From Streptomyces cellostaticus (GTDB lineage Bacteria; Actinomycetota; Actinomycetes; Streptomycetales; Streptomycetaceae), in assembly GCF_001513965.1 (NCBI RefSeq), contig NZ_KQ948023.1, forward strand, positions 248,001-312,000: a stretch of DNA of 64,000 nt, written 5' to 3'. Position numbers and translations under genes: made by a program. Positions 1-7,732 of this stretch are shown piece by piece. Below the pieces are notes generated by a model. That model did not search any database. It was not told the origin of the DNA and worked only from the letters and a program-made list of their open reading frames with translations. Numbering within the stretch: position 1 is the stretch's first letter; the number at the start of each line of letters is the position of its first letter.

Positions 1-1
1 G

Positions 2-598
2 CGGCGGCTGGCCGGCGAGCTGAACGTCACCGCGATGTCCCTGTACTGGTACGTCGACACCAAGGACGACCTGCTCGAACTCGCCCTGGACGCGGTCTAC
101 GGCGAGCTGCGGCTGCCCGACCCGGAGTCCGACGGCGAGGACTGGCGCGACGAGCTGCGCAGCCTGGCCACCGAGTACCGGCTGCTCCTGGTCGGCCACC
201 CCTGGCTGTCGCCGCTCGCCGGGCGGTTCCTCAACATCGGACCCAACGCGCTCGCCTTCTCGCGGTGCGTGCAGCAGGTCGTCCGCCGCTCAGGGCTGCC
301 CGCCCACTGCATCACGGGCGCCATCTCCGCCGTCTTCCAGTTCGTCTACGGCTACGGCACCCTCCAGGGCCATTTCGCCGAGCGGGTCGCAGCCGTCGGC
401 ATGACCCCGGACGAGTTCTTCCGCACCGTCATGAGCGCGGTGGCCGAGGCCCCGCAGACCGCCGACGTCGTCGAGGAGACCAAGGACATCATCGCGGCCC
501 GCGGCGGCGACACGGTCCAGGAGATGATCGACCGGGACTTCGGCTTCGCCCTGGACCTGCTGGTGGCCGGGATCGAGGCGATGGTCGAGCGCGGCTGA
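2..598 (+). CDS. TetR/AcrR-family transcriptional regulator, 5' end missing
   Basis: The reading frame is already open at the window edge, so the start codon and most of the DNA-binding domain lie outside. The first visible residues (LAGELNVTAMSLYWYVDTK) are the second half of a TetR helix-turn-helix with its characteristic S-L-Y-W/Y-Y-V-x-x-K ending. The remaining ~185 residues form the helical ligand and dimerisation domain, of the TetR_C_1 type found in tetracycline-repressor-like proteins. Its target is not visible. The stop codon lies directly beside the convergent PPOX gene fragment that follows. Confidence 0.85.
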   Translation, partial: RRLAGELNVTAMSLYWYVDTKDDLLELALDAVYGELRLPDPESDGEDWRDELRSLATEYRLLLVGHPWLSPLAGRFLNIGPNALAFSRCVQQVVRRSGLPAHCITGAISAVFQFVYGYGTLQGHFAERVAAVGMTPDEFFRTVMSAVAEAPQTADVVEETKDIIAARGGDTVQEMIDRDFGFALDLLVAGIEAMVERG

Positions 599-707
599 CT
601 ACTCCCCGGCCACCAGCCGCGCCGGAAAGCCGCCGGTGGCCACCGGCCCCCGGCGCTCCGGTGTCACCCGGATGATCGACTTGCCCTGCTTGAGCATCGC
701 TTCCCGG
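599..707 (-). pseudogene. 3' remnant of a PPOX/F420 oxidoreductase gene
   Basis: Read on the minus strand this stretch encodes 35 residues ending in a TAG stop. They match the last 35 codons of the intact PPOX gene at 800-1270: the run from REAMLKQGK to GGFPARL is identical except Trp to Arg in the PERW/PERR position, and only the last four residues diverge. Homology stops abruptly at 707. Nothing upstream in frame resembles the rest of the protein, so this is a broken partial copy. Confidence 0.75.
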
Positions 708-799
708 GCCCCTTTTGTCTGTGTCTCTCGCACTGCTTCGCAGGCTTCGAGGCGCTGCGCCGGACTCCGTCCGTCGGCTCTCCTGAGCGTGGGTGTTGA

Positions 800-1270
800 T
801 CAGTCCTGCGGGGCCAGCCTTGCCGGGAAGCCGCCGGTGGCCACCGGCCCCCAGCGCTCCGGTGTCACCCGGATGATCGACTTGCCCTGCTTGAGCATCG
901 CTTCCCGGTACTCGTCCCAGTCGGGGTGCTCACCGGCGATGTTGCGGTAGTACTCCACCAGGGGTTCGACGGAGTCGGGGCTGTCGATCACCTCGGCGGT
1001 GCCGTCGATCTGGACCCAGGGGCCGTTCCACTCGTCGCTCAGGACGATCAGGCTGACCCGCGGGTCCCGCTTGGCGTTGCGGGTCTTGGCGCGCTCGGGG
1101 TAGGTGGAGACCACGATCCGGCCCGAGTCGTCCACCCCGCAGGTCAGCGGGGAGCCCTGGGGGCTGCCGTCGGCCCGGCGGGTGAGCAGGATGGCGCGGT
1201 GGCGGGGGCGCACGAAGTCCAGCAGGTCGGCCGGCGATACACGGGTGTTCGTCGCGATGTTCGGTGCCAT
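800..1270 (-). CDS. PPOX-class F420-dependent oxidoreductase
   Basis: A 156-residue single-domain split-barrel protein of the pyridoxamine-5'-phosphate-oxidase superfamily, the actinobacterial class that usually binds the deazaflavin F420. Such proteins reduce or oxidise small substrates in the cytosol; the substrate cannot be read here. Typical elements are present: the RHRAILLTRRADGSPQGSPL strand pair, the TYPERAKTRNAKRDPRVSL turn and the PWVQIDGTAEV strand. No Shine-Dalgarno is visible, but TAGGCT lies 6 nt before the ATG, consistent with leaderless transcription. The 3' end is duplicated just downstream at 599-707. Confidence 0.85.
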   Translation of the reverse strand: MAPNIATNTRVSPADLLDFVRPRHRAILLTRRADGSPQGSPLTCGVDDSGRIVVSTYPERAKTRNAKRDPRVSLIVLSDEWNGPWVQIDGTAEVIDSPDSVEPLVEYYRNIAGEHPDWDEYREAMLKQGKSIIRVTPERWGPVATGGFPARLAPQD

Positions 1271-1330
1271 GGGCGCAGCCTAGAGCGAGTACGGCCCGGT
1301 CAGCCTGACCCTGTTGGGCACAGGCTGGTG

Positions 1331-2152
1331 TCAGGCGGCGGGCAGTGCGTCGCCCTGGACCGCCTGGATGTCCAGCTCGACCCTGAGGGTGGTGCCGATG
1401 GCGGCGATGCCCGCCTGGAGGACCTGGTTGTAGTTCATCGCGAAGTCCTCGCGGTGCAGTTCGGTGGTGGCGCGGAACGCGGCGCGAGTGCCGCCCCACG
1501 GGTCGGCGCCGGTGCCGAGGTAGGCCAGGTCCAGGTCGACCGGCCGGGCGACCCCGTGCATCGCCAGCTCGCCGTGGACCGTCCAGCGGTCCGGGCCGGC
1601 CTGGGTCAGGCCGGTCGAGCGGAAGGTGATCTCCGGGTGCCGCTCGACGTCCAGGAAGTCCGCGGAGCGCAGGTGCGTGTCGCGCATCCCGTTGCCGGTG
1701 TCGACCGAGGCGGCCCGGATCACCGCCTCCACGCGGGACTTGGTGACATCGTCCGGGGCGATCTCGATGCTGCCGCCGAACTCCGCGAACCGGCCGTGCA
1801 CGCTGGAGATCCCCAGGTGCTGGGCGACGGCGGCGACGGAGGAGTGCACCGGGTCGATGGTCCAGGGGCCGGGCGGCGGCAGTTCGGAGCCGCCCTGCCG
1901 GGCCAGCGTCACCGTGCCGACCTCGGCCCGCCCGCTCGCGGTGACGATCGCGCTGGAGGCGGCGGGCGCGTACCCGACGGCTGTCACGATCACCGTGTAC
2001 GCCCCCGGCGCCAGCTCGGTGGCGTCCCGTACGGCCCCTTCGGCGTCCGCCTCGGCGCGCAGCACCTGGCTGCCGGTCGTGTCGGTCACCGTGACGACCG
2101 CGTGCGACACGGCCCATCCGTCCCGGGTACGGATCTTCGCGGTCAGTCCCAT
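1331..2152 (-). CDS. YceI-family protein with N-terminal carboxypeptidase-regulatory-like domain
   Basis: 273 residues. The first ~85 form a carboxypeptidase-regulatory/CnaB-like beta-sandwich (pattern V-x-V-T-D ... L-A-P-G-A-Y-T-V-I-V-T-A-V-G-Y). The rest is a YceI lipocalin-like barrel, starting at WTIDPVHSSV and containing the MHGV..PV segment. YceI proteins bind long isoprenoid or fatty molecules. A longer frame begins at a TTG at 2170, but AAGGAG lies 8 nt upstream of the ATG at 2152, which I take as the start. No signal peptide is visible. It is the last gene of a MarR - MFS - YceI unit, and the transporter carries the same accessory fold. Confidence 0.85.
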   Translation of the reverse strand: MGLTAKIRTRDGWAVSHAVVTVTDTTGSQVLRAEADAEGAVRDATELAPGAYTVIVTAVGYAPAASSAIVTASGRAEVGTVTLARQGGSELPPPGPWTIDPVHSSVAAVAQHLGISSVHGRFAEFGGSIEIAPDDVTKSRVEAVIRAASVDTGNGMRDTHLRSADFLDVERHPEITFRSTGLTQAGPDRWTVHGELAMHGVARPVDLDLAYLGTGADPWGGTRAAFRATTELHREDFAMNYNQVLQAGIAAIGTTLRVELDIQAVQGDALPAA

Positions 2153-2249
2153 CCCGTTTTCTCCTTGCAAAAGCTCAAAAAATGGTCGTAAAGAATCCGG
2201 CCCGTGGTACGCGCACGAAGCCGGCGCGCACCACGGGCCGTGGGTCGGA

Positions 2250-4808
2250 CTACTCGCCGGGGTGGGCGAGTTCGATGTCGTGGCCGTCGGCTCCGGGGCC
2301 GGAGACGGTCAACGCGGTGGCCACCGGCGGGTAGCCCGTCGCGATGACCGTGTAGTCGCCGCCGTCCAGGTCGGTGAAGGCGTACGCCCCGTCCGAACCG
2401 GTGGTGGCCGTGCCGACCACGTTGCCCGCCGCGTCCACGAGGGTCACGCGGGCGTCGGCCAGCGGGCCGTGCGGGGCCCGTACGACACCCTGGAGCTGGG
2501 CTCCGGCGTCGAGGTCGACCTCGATCCGGGTGACGCCGGTGGCGCCGATCTCGACCGGCAGGGCGCGCGGGCGGTACCCGGCCGCGTTCACCGCGACGGT
2601 CACCACACCCGGTACCAGCTCGGTGAAGGCGAACTCGCCCTGCTCACCGGTGGCGGCGGTGGCCAGCAGGTCCCCGCGCACATCGGTGACGATCACCATC
2701 GCGTCCTTGACCGGCAGCGCGCTCCCGATCGCCCGGACCACACCGGTCAGCCCGCTGGTGCCGCTGAGCAGGATGTCGTACGACAGCGGCTCCTGGCCCA
2801 CCACGATCGTGGCGGCCTGCGGCTGGTAGCCGTCGGCGGAGGCGATCAGCACGTACGAACCCGTGCCCGGGGCGTCCAGCGCGTAGGAACCGTCGGCCTG
2901 CGCGACCGAGCGGCCCAGCTGGCGGCCGGCCAGGGAGATCAGGGTGACCGCGGCCTGCGGGACCGGGGCGCTCTCGGCGCCGCGGACGAAGCCGTGCACC
3001 GGGGTGCCGCCGCCGTTGCCCGTGCCGGGCTCGGTGACCGTGGCGAGTGCCGTCAGCTGCTGGACGGCGGTGGCGGTGGCCGGTGCCGCGGGGGAGGCGT
3101 CCGCCGAGACGACGGGCTGGGCCCAGCTGGGCACCTTCTCCTGGGCGGGTTCCTGCACGGACTTCTCCACGGTGTGCTCCACGGGGGCGGCGGCCGGGGC
3201 GGCTGCGGGGGTCTCGCCGTCGGCTGCCTGGGCGAGCGCGCCCAGGGTCTTCAGCGGGACCTCCTTGATGAACAGCGTGATCAGGAAGGCGACGGCGGCG
3301 AGGCAGCCGGCGATGAAGAAGACATCGCCGATGCCGTGGCCGTAGGCGCTCTCCAGGAGCGTGCGCAGCGGCGCCGGGAGCTTGTCCATGTCCGGGATGG
3401 TGTCGGTGGAGCCCGAGCCGGACAGGGCCGCGGCGTACTTGGGGTTCAGGGCGGAGATGCCGTCCTGGACGTAGTGGGTGATCCGGTGGGACATCACCGC
3501 GCCCAGCGCGGAGACGCCGACCGCACCGCCGAGGGAACGGAAGAAGGTGACCGTGGAGCTGGCCGAGCCGAGGTCGGAGGGCGCCACCTGGTTCTGCGTG
3601 GCGAGGACCAGGTTCTGCATCATCATGCCGATGCCGAGACCCAGCAGAGCCATGAAGATGGCCATCTTCCAGTAGTCGGTGTCGTACCGGATGCCGCCGA
3701 GCAGCAGCAGCCCGGCCGTCACCAGCACACCACCGCTGACCAGCCATGCCTTCCAGCGGCCGGTGCGGGTGATGAACTGACCCGAGACGGTCGAGGAGAC
3801 GAACAGACCGCCGATCATCGGGATGGTCATGACGCCGGACATCGTCGGGGACTTGTCGCGGGCCAGCTGGAAGTACTGGCTGAAGAACACGGTGCCGGTG
3901 AACATCGCGACACCGACGAACAGCGAGGCGAGGGAGGCCAGGGTGATGGTGCGGTTGCGGAACAGGCGCAGCGGGATGATCGGCTCGCTGGCCTTCGCCT
4001 CGACGAGGACGAACAGCGCGCCGAGGACGATCGAGCCCGCGACCATCGTGTAGGTCTGCCAGGACAGCCAGTCGTACTTGTCACCGGCGAAGGTGACCCA
4101 GATCAGCAGCAGCGAGACGGCGGCGGAGATGAGGAAGGCACCGCCCCAGTCGACCTTCACGTCCCGCTTCACGACCGGCAGGTGCAGGGTCTTCTGCAGC
4201 ACGATCAGCGCGATGATCGCGAAGGGGACACCGACGTAGAAGCACCAGCGCCAGCCCAGCCAGGACGTGTCGGTGATGACACCGCCGAGCAGCGGGCCGC
4301 CGACGGTGGCGACGGCGAACGTGGCGCCCAGGTAGCCGGAGTAGCGGCCGCGCTCCCGCGGGGAGATCATCGCGGCCATGACGATCTGCGCCAGGGCGGA
4401 CAGACCGCCGACGCCGATGCCCTGGACGACACGGCAGGCGATCAGCATGCCGGCGTTCTGCGACAGACCGGCGGCCATCGAGCCGAGGACGTAGATGACC
4501 AGGGCTATCTGGACGAGCGCCTTCTTGCTGTACAGGTCGGCGAGCTTGCCCCACAGGGGAGTGGCCGCGGTCATCGACAGCAGGGCGGCGGTGACCACCC
4601 AGGTGTAGGCGGACTGGCCGCCGCCGAGGTCGCCGATGATGTGCGGCAGGGCGTTGGAGACGATCGTGGACGACAGGATCGCCACGAACATGCCGAGCAG
4701 AAGCCCGGACAGGGCCTCCATGATCTGCCGGTGCGTCATCGGGGCGTGGCCGGTGCCTCCCCCGTGCTTGGCGTGAGCCCGCACACCGGCTGGTGTGGTC
4801 GTTGCCAT
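2250..4808 (-). CDS. DHA2-type MFS efflux transporter fused to three carboxypeptidase-regulatory-like domains
   Basis: 852 residues. Residues ~25-530 are a 14-segment drug:H+ antiporter-2 transporter (EmrB/QacA type) with the motif-A-like WGKLADLYSKK loop and the RVVQGIGVGG motif C region. An acidic/Ala-rich linker follows. Three ~80-residue beta-sandwich domains then occupy ~604-686, ~687-770 and ~771-852, each with a V-x-G-x-V-R-x ... D/E-G-x-[FY]-A-F pattern. The tail is unusual, since plain DHA2 proteins end soon after the last helix. AGGAAG precedes the ATG. The gene starts 12 bp after the MarR stop and is probably repressed by it. The substrate is unknown. Confidence 0.88.
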   Translation of the reverse strand: MATTTPAGVRAHAKHGGGTGHAPMTHRQIMEALSGLLLGMFVAILSSTIVSNALPHIIGDLGGGQSAYTWVVTAALLSMTAATPLWGKLADLYSKKALVQIALVIYVLGSMAAGLSQNAGMLIACRVVQGIGVGGLSALAQIVMAAMISPRERGRYSGYLGATFAVATVGGPLLGGVITDTSWLGWRWCFYVGVPFAIIALIVLQKTLHLPVVKRDVKVDWGGAFLISAAVSLLLIWVTFAGDKYDWLSWQTYTMVAGSIVLGALFVLVEAKASEPIIPLRLFRNRTITLASLASLFVGVAMFTGTVFFSQYFQLARDKSPTMSGVMTIPMIGGLFVSSTVSGQFITRTGRWKAWLVSGGVLVTAGLLLLGGIRYDTDYWKMAIFMALLGLGIGMMMQNLVLATQNQVAPSDLGSASSTVTFFRSLGGAVGVSALGAVMSHRITHYVQDGISALNPKYAAALSGSGSTDTIPDMDKLPAPLRTLLESAYGHGIGDVFFIAGCLAAVAFLITLFIKEVPLKTLGALAQAADGETPAAAPAAAPVEHTVEKSVQEPAQEKVPSWAQPVVSADASPAAPATATAVQQLTALATVTEPGTGNGGGTPVHGFVRGAESAPVPQAAVTLISLAGRQLGRSVAQADGSYALDAPGTGSYVLIASADGYQPQAATIVVGQEPLSYDILLSGTSGLTGVVRAIGSALPVKDAMVIVTDVRGDLLATAATGEQGEFAFTELVPGVVTVAVNAAGYRPRALPVEIGATGVTRIEVDLDAGAQLQGVVRAPHGPLADARVTLVDAAGNVVGTATTGSDGAYAFTDLDGGDYTVIATGYPPVATALTVSGPGADGHDIELAHPGE

Positions 4809-4820
4809 GGGCTTCCTTTT

Positions 4821-5315
4821 CTACGTGTTTGCGGGTGTACGGGTGGTCTCTTCGAGTACGGGTGCGGGCAGCCGCGGCGGGGCGGACCGGCAGTCGCCGA
4901 AGGACGCGCGCAGGCGCGTCATCAGCCGGATGAGCTGGCCGACCTCGTCGTCGGTCCAGTCGCTCAGCCGGTCGGCGAGCAGACGGGTGGTCCGCCGGGA
5001 CAGCTCGTCGAGCTGTTCCAGGCCCGCGGGCGTCAGGCGCAGGATGCGCGAGCGCTTGTCCGCGGGGTCCGGTGACCGCTCGATCCAGCCGCGTGCGGCG
5101 ACGTGCGCGACATGCCGGCTGGTGACCGACATGTCCACGGCGAGCAGCTCGGCGAGCTTGCTCATGCGCATGTCGCCGTGGCGGCCGAGCAGGGTCAGCA
5201 CGGCAGCCGACCCGGCCGGGCAGTCGGTCGGCAGGATCCGTCCCAGGTCCCGCTTCACGGCTCCGACGGCACTGAGCTGACGCGCCAGCTCTTCGAACTG
5301 CGCCTGCTCGGCCAT
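4821..5315 (-). CDS. MarR-family transcriptional regulator
   Basis: 164 residues starting MAEQAQFEEL, with GGGAGG 5 nt upstream of the ATG; longer in-frame extensions lack coding character. The winged helix-turn-helix is clear: MRMSKLAELLAVDMSVTSRH for the HTH, then DPADKRSRILRLTPAG for the wing with the family D-x-R-D/S-x-R pattern. MarR proteins usually repress an adjacent efflux gene and release DNA on ligand binding. The MFS gene follows 12 bp downstream. Two GTTGC-N5-GCAA repeats overlap and precede its promoter, implying autoregulation. Confidence 0.9.
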   Translation of the reverse strand: MAEQAQFEELARQLSAVGAVKRDLGRILPTDCPAGSAAVLTLLGRHGDMRMSKLAELLAVDMSVTSRHVAHVAARGWIERSPDPADKRSRILRLTPAGLEQLDELSRRTTRLLADRLSDWTDDEVGQLIRLMTRLRASFGDCRSAPPRLPAPVLEETTRTPANT

Positions 5316-5331
5316 CACACCTCCCGTATTA

Positions 5332-5378
5332 GTTGCTTGGGGCAACCATAAGATAGGTTGGTTGCTACAGGCAAACAA
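5332..5378 (-). promoter_or_regulatory. Promoter and paired operator of the MarR-MFS-YceI operon
   Basis: On the minus strand TTGTTT (5373-5378) and TATCTT (5350-5355) are separated by 17 nt, a good vegetative promoter. Two inverted repeats share the pattern GTTGC-N5-GCAA: 5332-5346 is perfect with 5-bp arms, and 5361-5375 ends in GCAAA instead of GCAAC. Their starts are 29 bp apart, on either side of the -10. Assignment as MarR operators is inference from position and symmetry. Confidence 0.6.
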
Positions 5379-5521
5379 ATCTGTGACCGGGCGGCGCAAA
5401 AACTTGGCAAAGACAAGTATTGCAAACGTAAACGCCCAGGTGGGCACGGGTGACGTGCCCCCGTCTGTCCCGGTGGCCCCGCACTTGGGCCGGTCACCTG
5501 GATTCGCTAGTGTCTCGGGCC

Positions 5522-5719
5522 ATGGCTAACACCCAGGGCCCCCAGGGCAATCACGACCCCGCAGGCAGCACCCAGATGTTCCGCGCGTTCGTCGACGAGG
5601 CTCCCCAGCGAGGCCGCCAGCAGGCGGCCGCCTCCTCCGGCCCGCGCATCGGCCTGATCGTCGGCATCGTCGTCGCCGTGGCGGTCGTCGTCGGCGTGGC
5701 TGCGCTGGCGCTCAGGTAG
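5522..5719 (+). CDS. Small single-pass membrane protein
   Basis: 65 residues: a polar N-terminal half, then one hydrophobic segment (~residues 42-64, rich in Val, Ile and Ala) ending in Arg. I do not recognise a named family. The ATG at 5522 is favoured because TTGGGC (5485-5490) and TAGTGT (5508-5513) form a promoter with 17-nt spacing only 8 nt before it, so the transcript should be leaderless or nearly so. It converges with the lipoprotein gene whose stop is at 5740; a short CCCCC-TAC-GGGGG hairpin lies between. Confidence 0.6.
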   Translation: MANTQGPQGNHDPAGSTQMFRAFVDEAPQRGRQQAAASSGPRIGLIVGIVVAVAVVVGVAALALR

Positions 5720-5739
5720 GACGTGCCCCCCTACGGGGG

Positions 5740-6456
5740 TCACTGGCTCCACCGGACGGACACGTCCCGCGTCTCGATGTGCATGCCCAGCGGTACGCGC
5801 CAGGCGTCGACGCACACCGTCCAGGTGGGGTTCTCGTGCGCGCCCGGAGCGATCGGTGCCGGAAGGCCGGCGGTCGAATCGACCGTCCCCCAGTCGATGC
5901 CGAGGGCGCCGATGATGTGCGTCCCGAACGTCACCGTGCCCGAACGCACTGCCGTGCCGCCGGAGTTGTCGAGGGCGACGGTCACCTTCTCGCACCAGCG
6001 CTGGTCCGTGGGCTCCCGGGTGGGGTCGCTCCAGGTGAGGTCGGCGGGCGTGGAGGCCTTCGTGTGAGAGGGAGTTGGCGTGGGTGACGGCTGCTGCGGC
6101 GCGGTCGTGCCCTGACCCGGGGTGCTCGGTGAGGTGACGTGGGCCGGATGCGTTGCGTCCGCAGTGCTCCGGGCGGGTGTCGGGGCTGACGGAGAAGCGC
6201 TGGCCGGCTCAGGGGAGTTGCTGCCCCTGCTGCTGCTCGGTCCGTCCAGCGGCACCATGCGTACCGCCCCCGTCGGCGTTCCCGCCGTACGTCCCGGTCC
6301 CGGTACCCCTCCCACCGCCACATAGCCGTCCCGGCCGGCGCCCCCGCACGCCCCCAGTGCCGCCCCCAGACACACGACGGCCGCCGACGCTGCCGTAACG
6401 GCGCCTCGGCGGCCATGCGTCCATGTCGTCGTACGAAGCATCCGGGTACGAAGCAT
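5740..6456 (-). CDS. Putative secreted lipoprotein with Pro/Ser/Thr-rich linker
   Basis: 238 residues. A basic N-terminus and hydrophobic core end in a lipobox-like LGAC at about residue 36, predicting lipid anchoring outside the membrane. A low-complexity Pro/Ser/Thr linker (~60-140) leads to a C-terminal ~95-residue beta-rich domain starting near DLTWSDPTREP, with two conserved-looking cysteines (RWCEKV, TVCVDAW) that could form a disulfide. The first 15 bases are tandemly duplicated, so two ATG starts (6456 and 6441) are possible. No function can be assigned. Confidence 0.65.
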   Translation of the reverse strand: MLRTRMLRTTTWTHGRRGAVTAASAAVVCLGAALGACGGAGRDGYVAVGGVPGPGRTAGTPTGAVRMVPLDGPSSSRGSNSPEPASASPSAPTPARSTADATHPAHVTSPSTPGQGTTAPQQPSPTPTPSHTKASTPADLTWSDPTREPTDQRWCEKVTVALDNSGGTAVRSGTVTFGTHIIGALGIDWGTVDSTAGLPAPIAPGAHENPTWTVCVDAWRVPLGMHIETRDVSVRWSQ

Positions 6457-6494
6457 CGGGTCATGGTGGCTGACGCTTCGTCAGATAGGAAGCC

Positions 6495-7421
6495 TCAGTC
6501 CGAGATGAGCCCGTCGCGCAGTTGCGCCAGGGTCCGGGTCAGCAGTCGGGAGACGTGCATCTGGGAGATGCCGACCTCCTCGCCGATCTGCGACTGGGTC
6601 ATGTTGGCGAAGAAGCGCAGCATGATGATCCGGCGCTCCCGGGGCGGGAGTTTGGCCAGTAGCGGCTTGAGGGACTCGCGGTACTCCACGCCCTCCAGCG
6701 CCGTGTCCTCGTAGCCGAGGCGGTCGGCCAGGGAGCCCTCGCCGCCGTCGTCCTCGGGGGCCGGGGAGTCGAGGGAGGAGGCGGTGTAGGCGTTGCCGAC
6801 CGCGAGGCCGTCGACCACGTCCTCCTCGGAGACGCCGAGCACCGCGGCCAGTTCCGTCACCGTCGGGGAGCGGTCCAGCTTCTGGGACAGCTCGTCGCTG
6901 GCCTTGGTGAGGGCCAGGCGCAGCTCCTGGAGCCGGCGCGGGACGCGCACCGACCACGAGGTGTCGCGGAAGAAGCGCTTGATCTCGCCCACGACCGTCG
7001 GCATCGCGAACGTCGGGAACTCCACGCCCCGTTCGCAGTCGAAGCGGTCGATCGCCTTGATCAGGCCGATGGTGCCGACCTGGACGATGTCCTCCATCGG
7101 CTCGTTGCGGGAGCGGAAGCGGGCCGCCGCGTAGCGCACGAGGGGGAGGTTCAGCTCGATCAGGGTGTCCCGGACGTAGGCACGCTCGGGGCTGTCCTCG
7201 TCGAGTGCGGCGAGCCGCAGGAACAGGGAGCGGGACAGGGTGCGGGTGTCGATGTCCGTCGAGGCCGGCAGGGCCGGGACGGCTTCGGTGGCCTCGACGG
7301 GCGGGGCCTGCACGGCTTCGAGGGGCCTGACGTCATCGAGCACGTCGATTGCGTCGAGCTCCTTGGGCGCTGCCTCGCTCGTGGGCGTGAGCACCTTCGA
7401 GCTGCCCTGGTCTGCGGACAT
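6495..7421 (-). CDS. sigN: SigB/SigF-family RNA polymerase sigma factor, probable SigN
   Basis: 308 residues. After a ~75-residue variable N-terminus come sigma regions 2 (NLPLVRYAAARFRSRNEPMED with VQVGTIGLIKAIDRFD), 3 (ELAAVLGVSEEDVV) and 4 (LPPRERRIIMLRFFANMTQSQ then QMHVSRLL). This is the actinobacterial group of SigB-like stress/development sigmas. Immediate adjacency to a closely related sigma gene upstream matches the sigN-sigF pair of S. coelicolor, where SigN acts in aerial hyphae. The ATG at 7421 follows AAAGGGGGTGGC. A SigB-type promoter and an 18-bp palindrome lie upstream. Confidence 0.85.
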   Translation of the reverse strand: MSADQGSSKVLTPTSEAAPKELDAIDVLDDVRPLEAVQAPPVEATEAVPALPASTDIDTRTLSRSLFLRLAALDEDSPERAYVRDTLIELNLPLVRYAAARFRSRNEPMEDIVQVGTIGLIKAIDRFDCERGVEFPTFAMPTVVGEIKRFFRDTSWSVRVPRRLQELRLALTKASDELSQKLDRSPTVTELAAVLGVSEEDVVDGLAVGNAYTASSLDSPAPEDDGGEGSLADRLGYEDTALEGVEYRESLKPLLAKLPPRERRIIMLRFFANMTQSQIGEEVGISQMHVSRLLTRTLAQLRDGLISD

Positions 7422-7488
7422 GCCACCCCCTTTGGGTCGCGGGACGGTCACAGCGGCGCTGCCATTGAGCAACGCAGCCTTCACCTGA

Positions 7489-7514
7489 ATACCGGAGCCG
7501 GAGCCCTGGCAAAC
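7489..7514 (-). promoter_or_regulatory. SigB-type promoter candidate upstream of sigN
   Basis: On the minus strand GTTT (7511-7514) is followed after 16 nt by CGGTAT (7489-7494). This resembles the GNNT-N14-16-GGGTAY promoters recognised by the SigB/F/N group in Streptomyces, and would give sigN a ~65-nt leader. One base departs from the -10 consensus. Autoregulation by SigN or control by a sister sigma is inference. Confidence 0.45.
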
Positions 7515-7555
7515 GCGCTTCCCGCAGAATGTCACATGTCGGCAACACGCTGTAG

Positions 7556-7573
7556 TGACATGTCGACATGTCA
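7556..7573. promoter_or_regulatory. 18-bp perfect palindrome between sigN and sigF
   Basis: TGACATGTCGACATGTCA is a perfect inverted repeat about 135 bp upstream of the sigN start. A partial copy, GTCACATGTCG, lies ~25 bp closer to the gene at 7531-7541. The symmetry suggests a dimeric regulator; no identity is claimed. Confidence 0.5.
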
Positions 7574-7732
7574 GATGCGAATCGGCCCTGGAAAAAAGGG
7601 GTCTGACGGCCTTTCGGCGCACAACTGTCGGGAAGAGCGCTGGTGAGCGATTCGCTCGCGCCGGTTACGAATCGATCCTGCTTGCGATCCGGTGCGATCT
7701 GGTGTGTTCCGGACCGTGCTTCTGTGCGCTGG

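Noticed and set aside
636..950. Plus-strand frame with an internally repeated protein segment
   Set aside because: The repeat is just the antisense reading of the duplicated PPOX 3' end.
2152..2170. TTG start for the YceI gene at 2170
   Set aside because: The ribosome-binding site AAGGAG lies downstream of that TTG and is placed for the ATG at 2152.
1626..5075. Plus-strand open frame of over 1100 codons
   Set aside because: Antisense of the YceI, MFS and MarR genes, with no recognisable domain.
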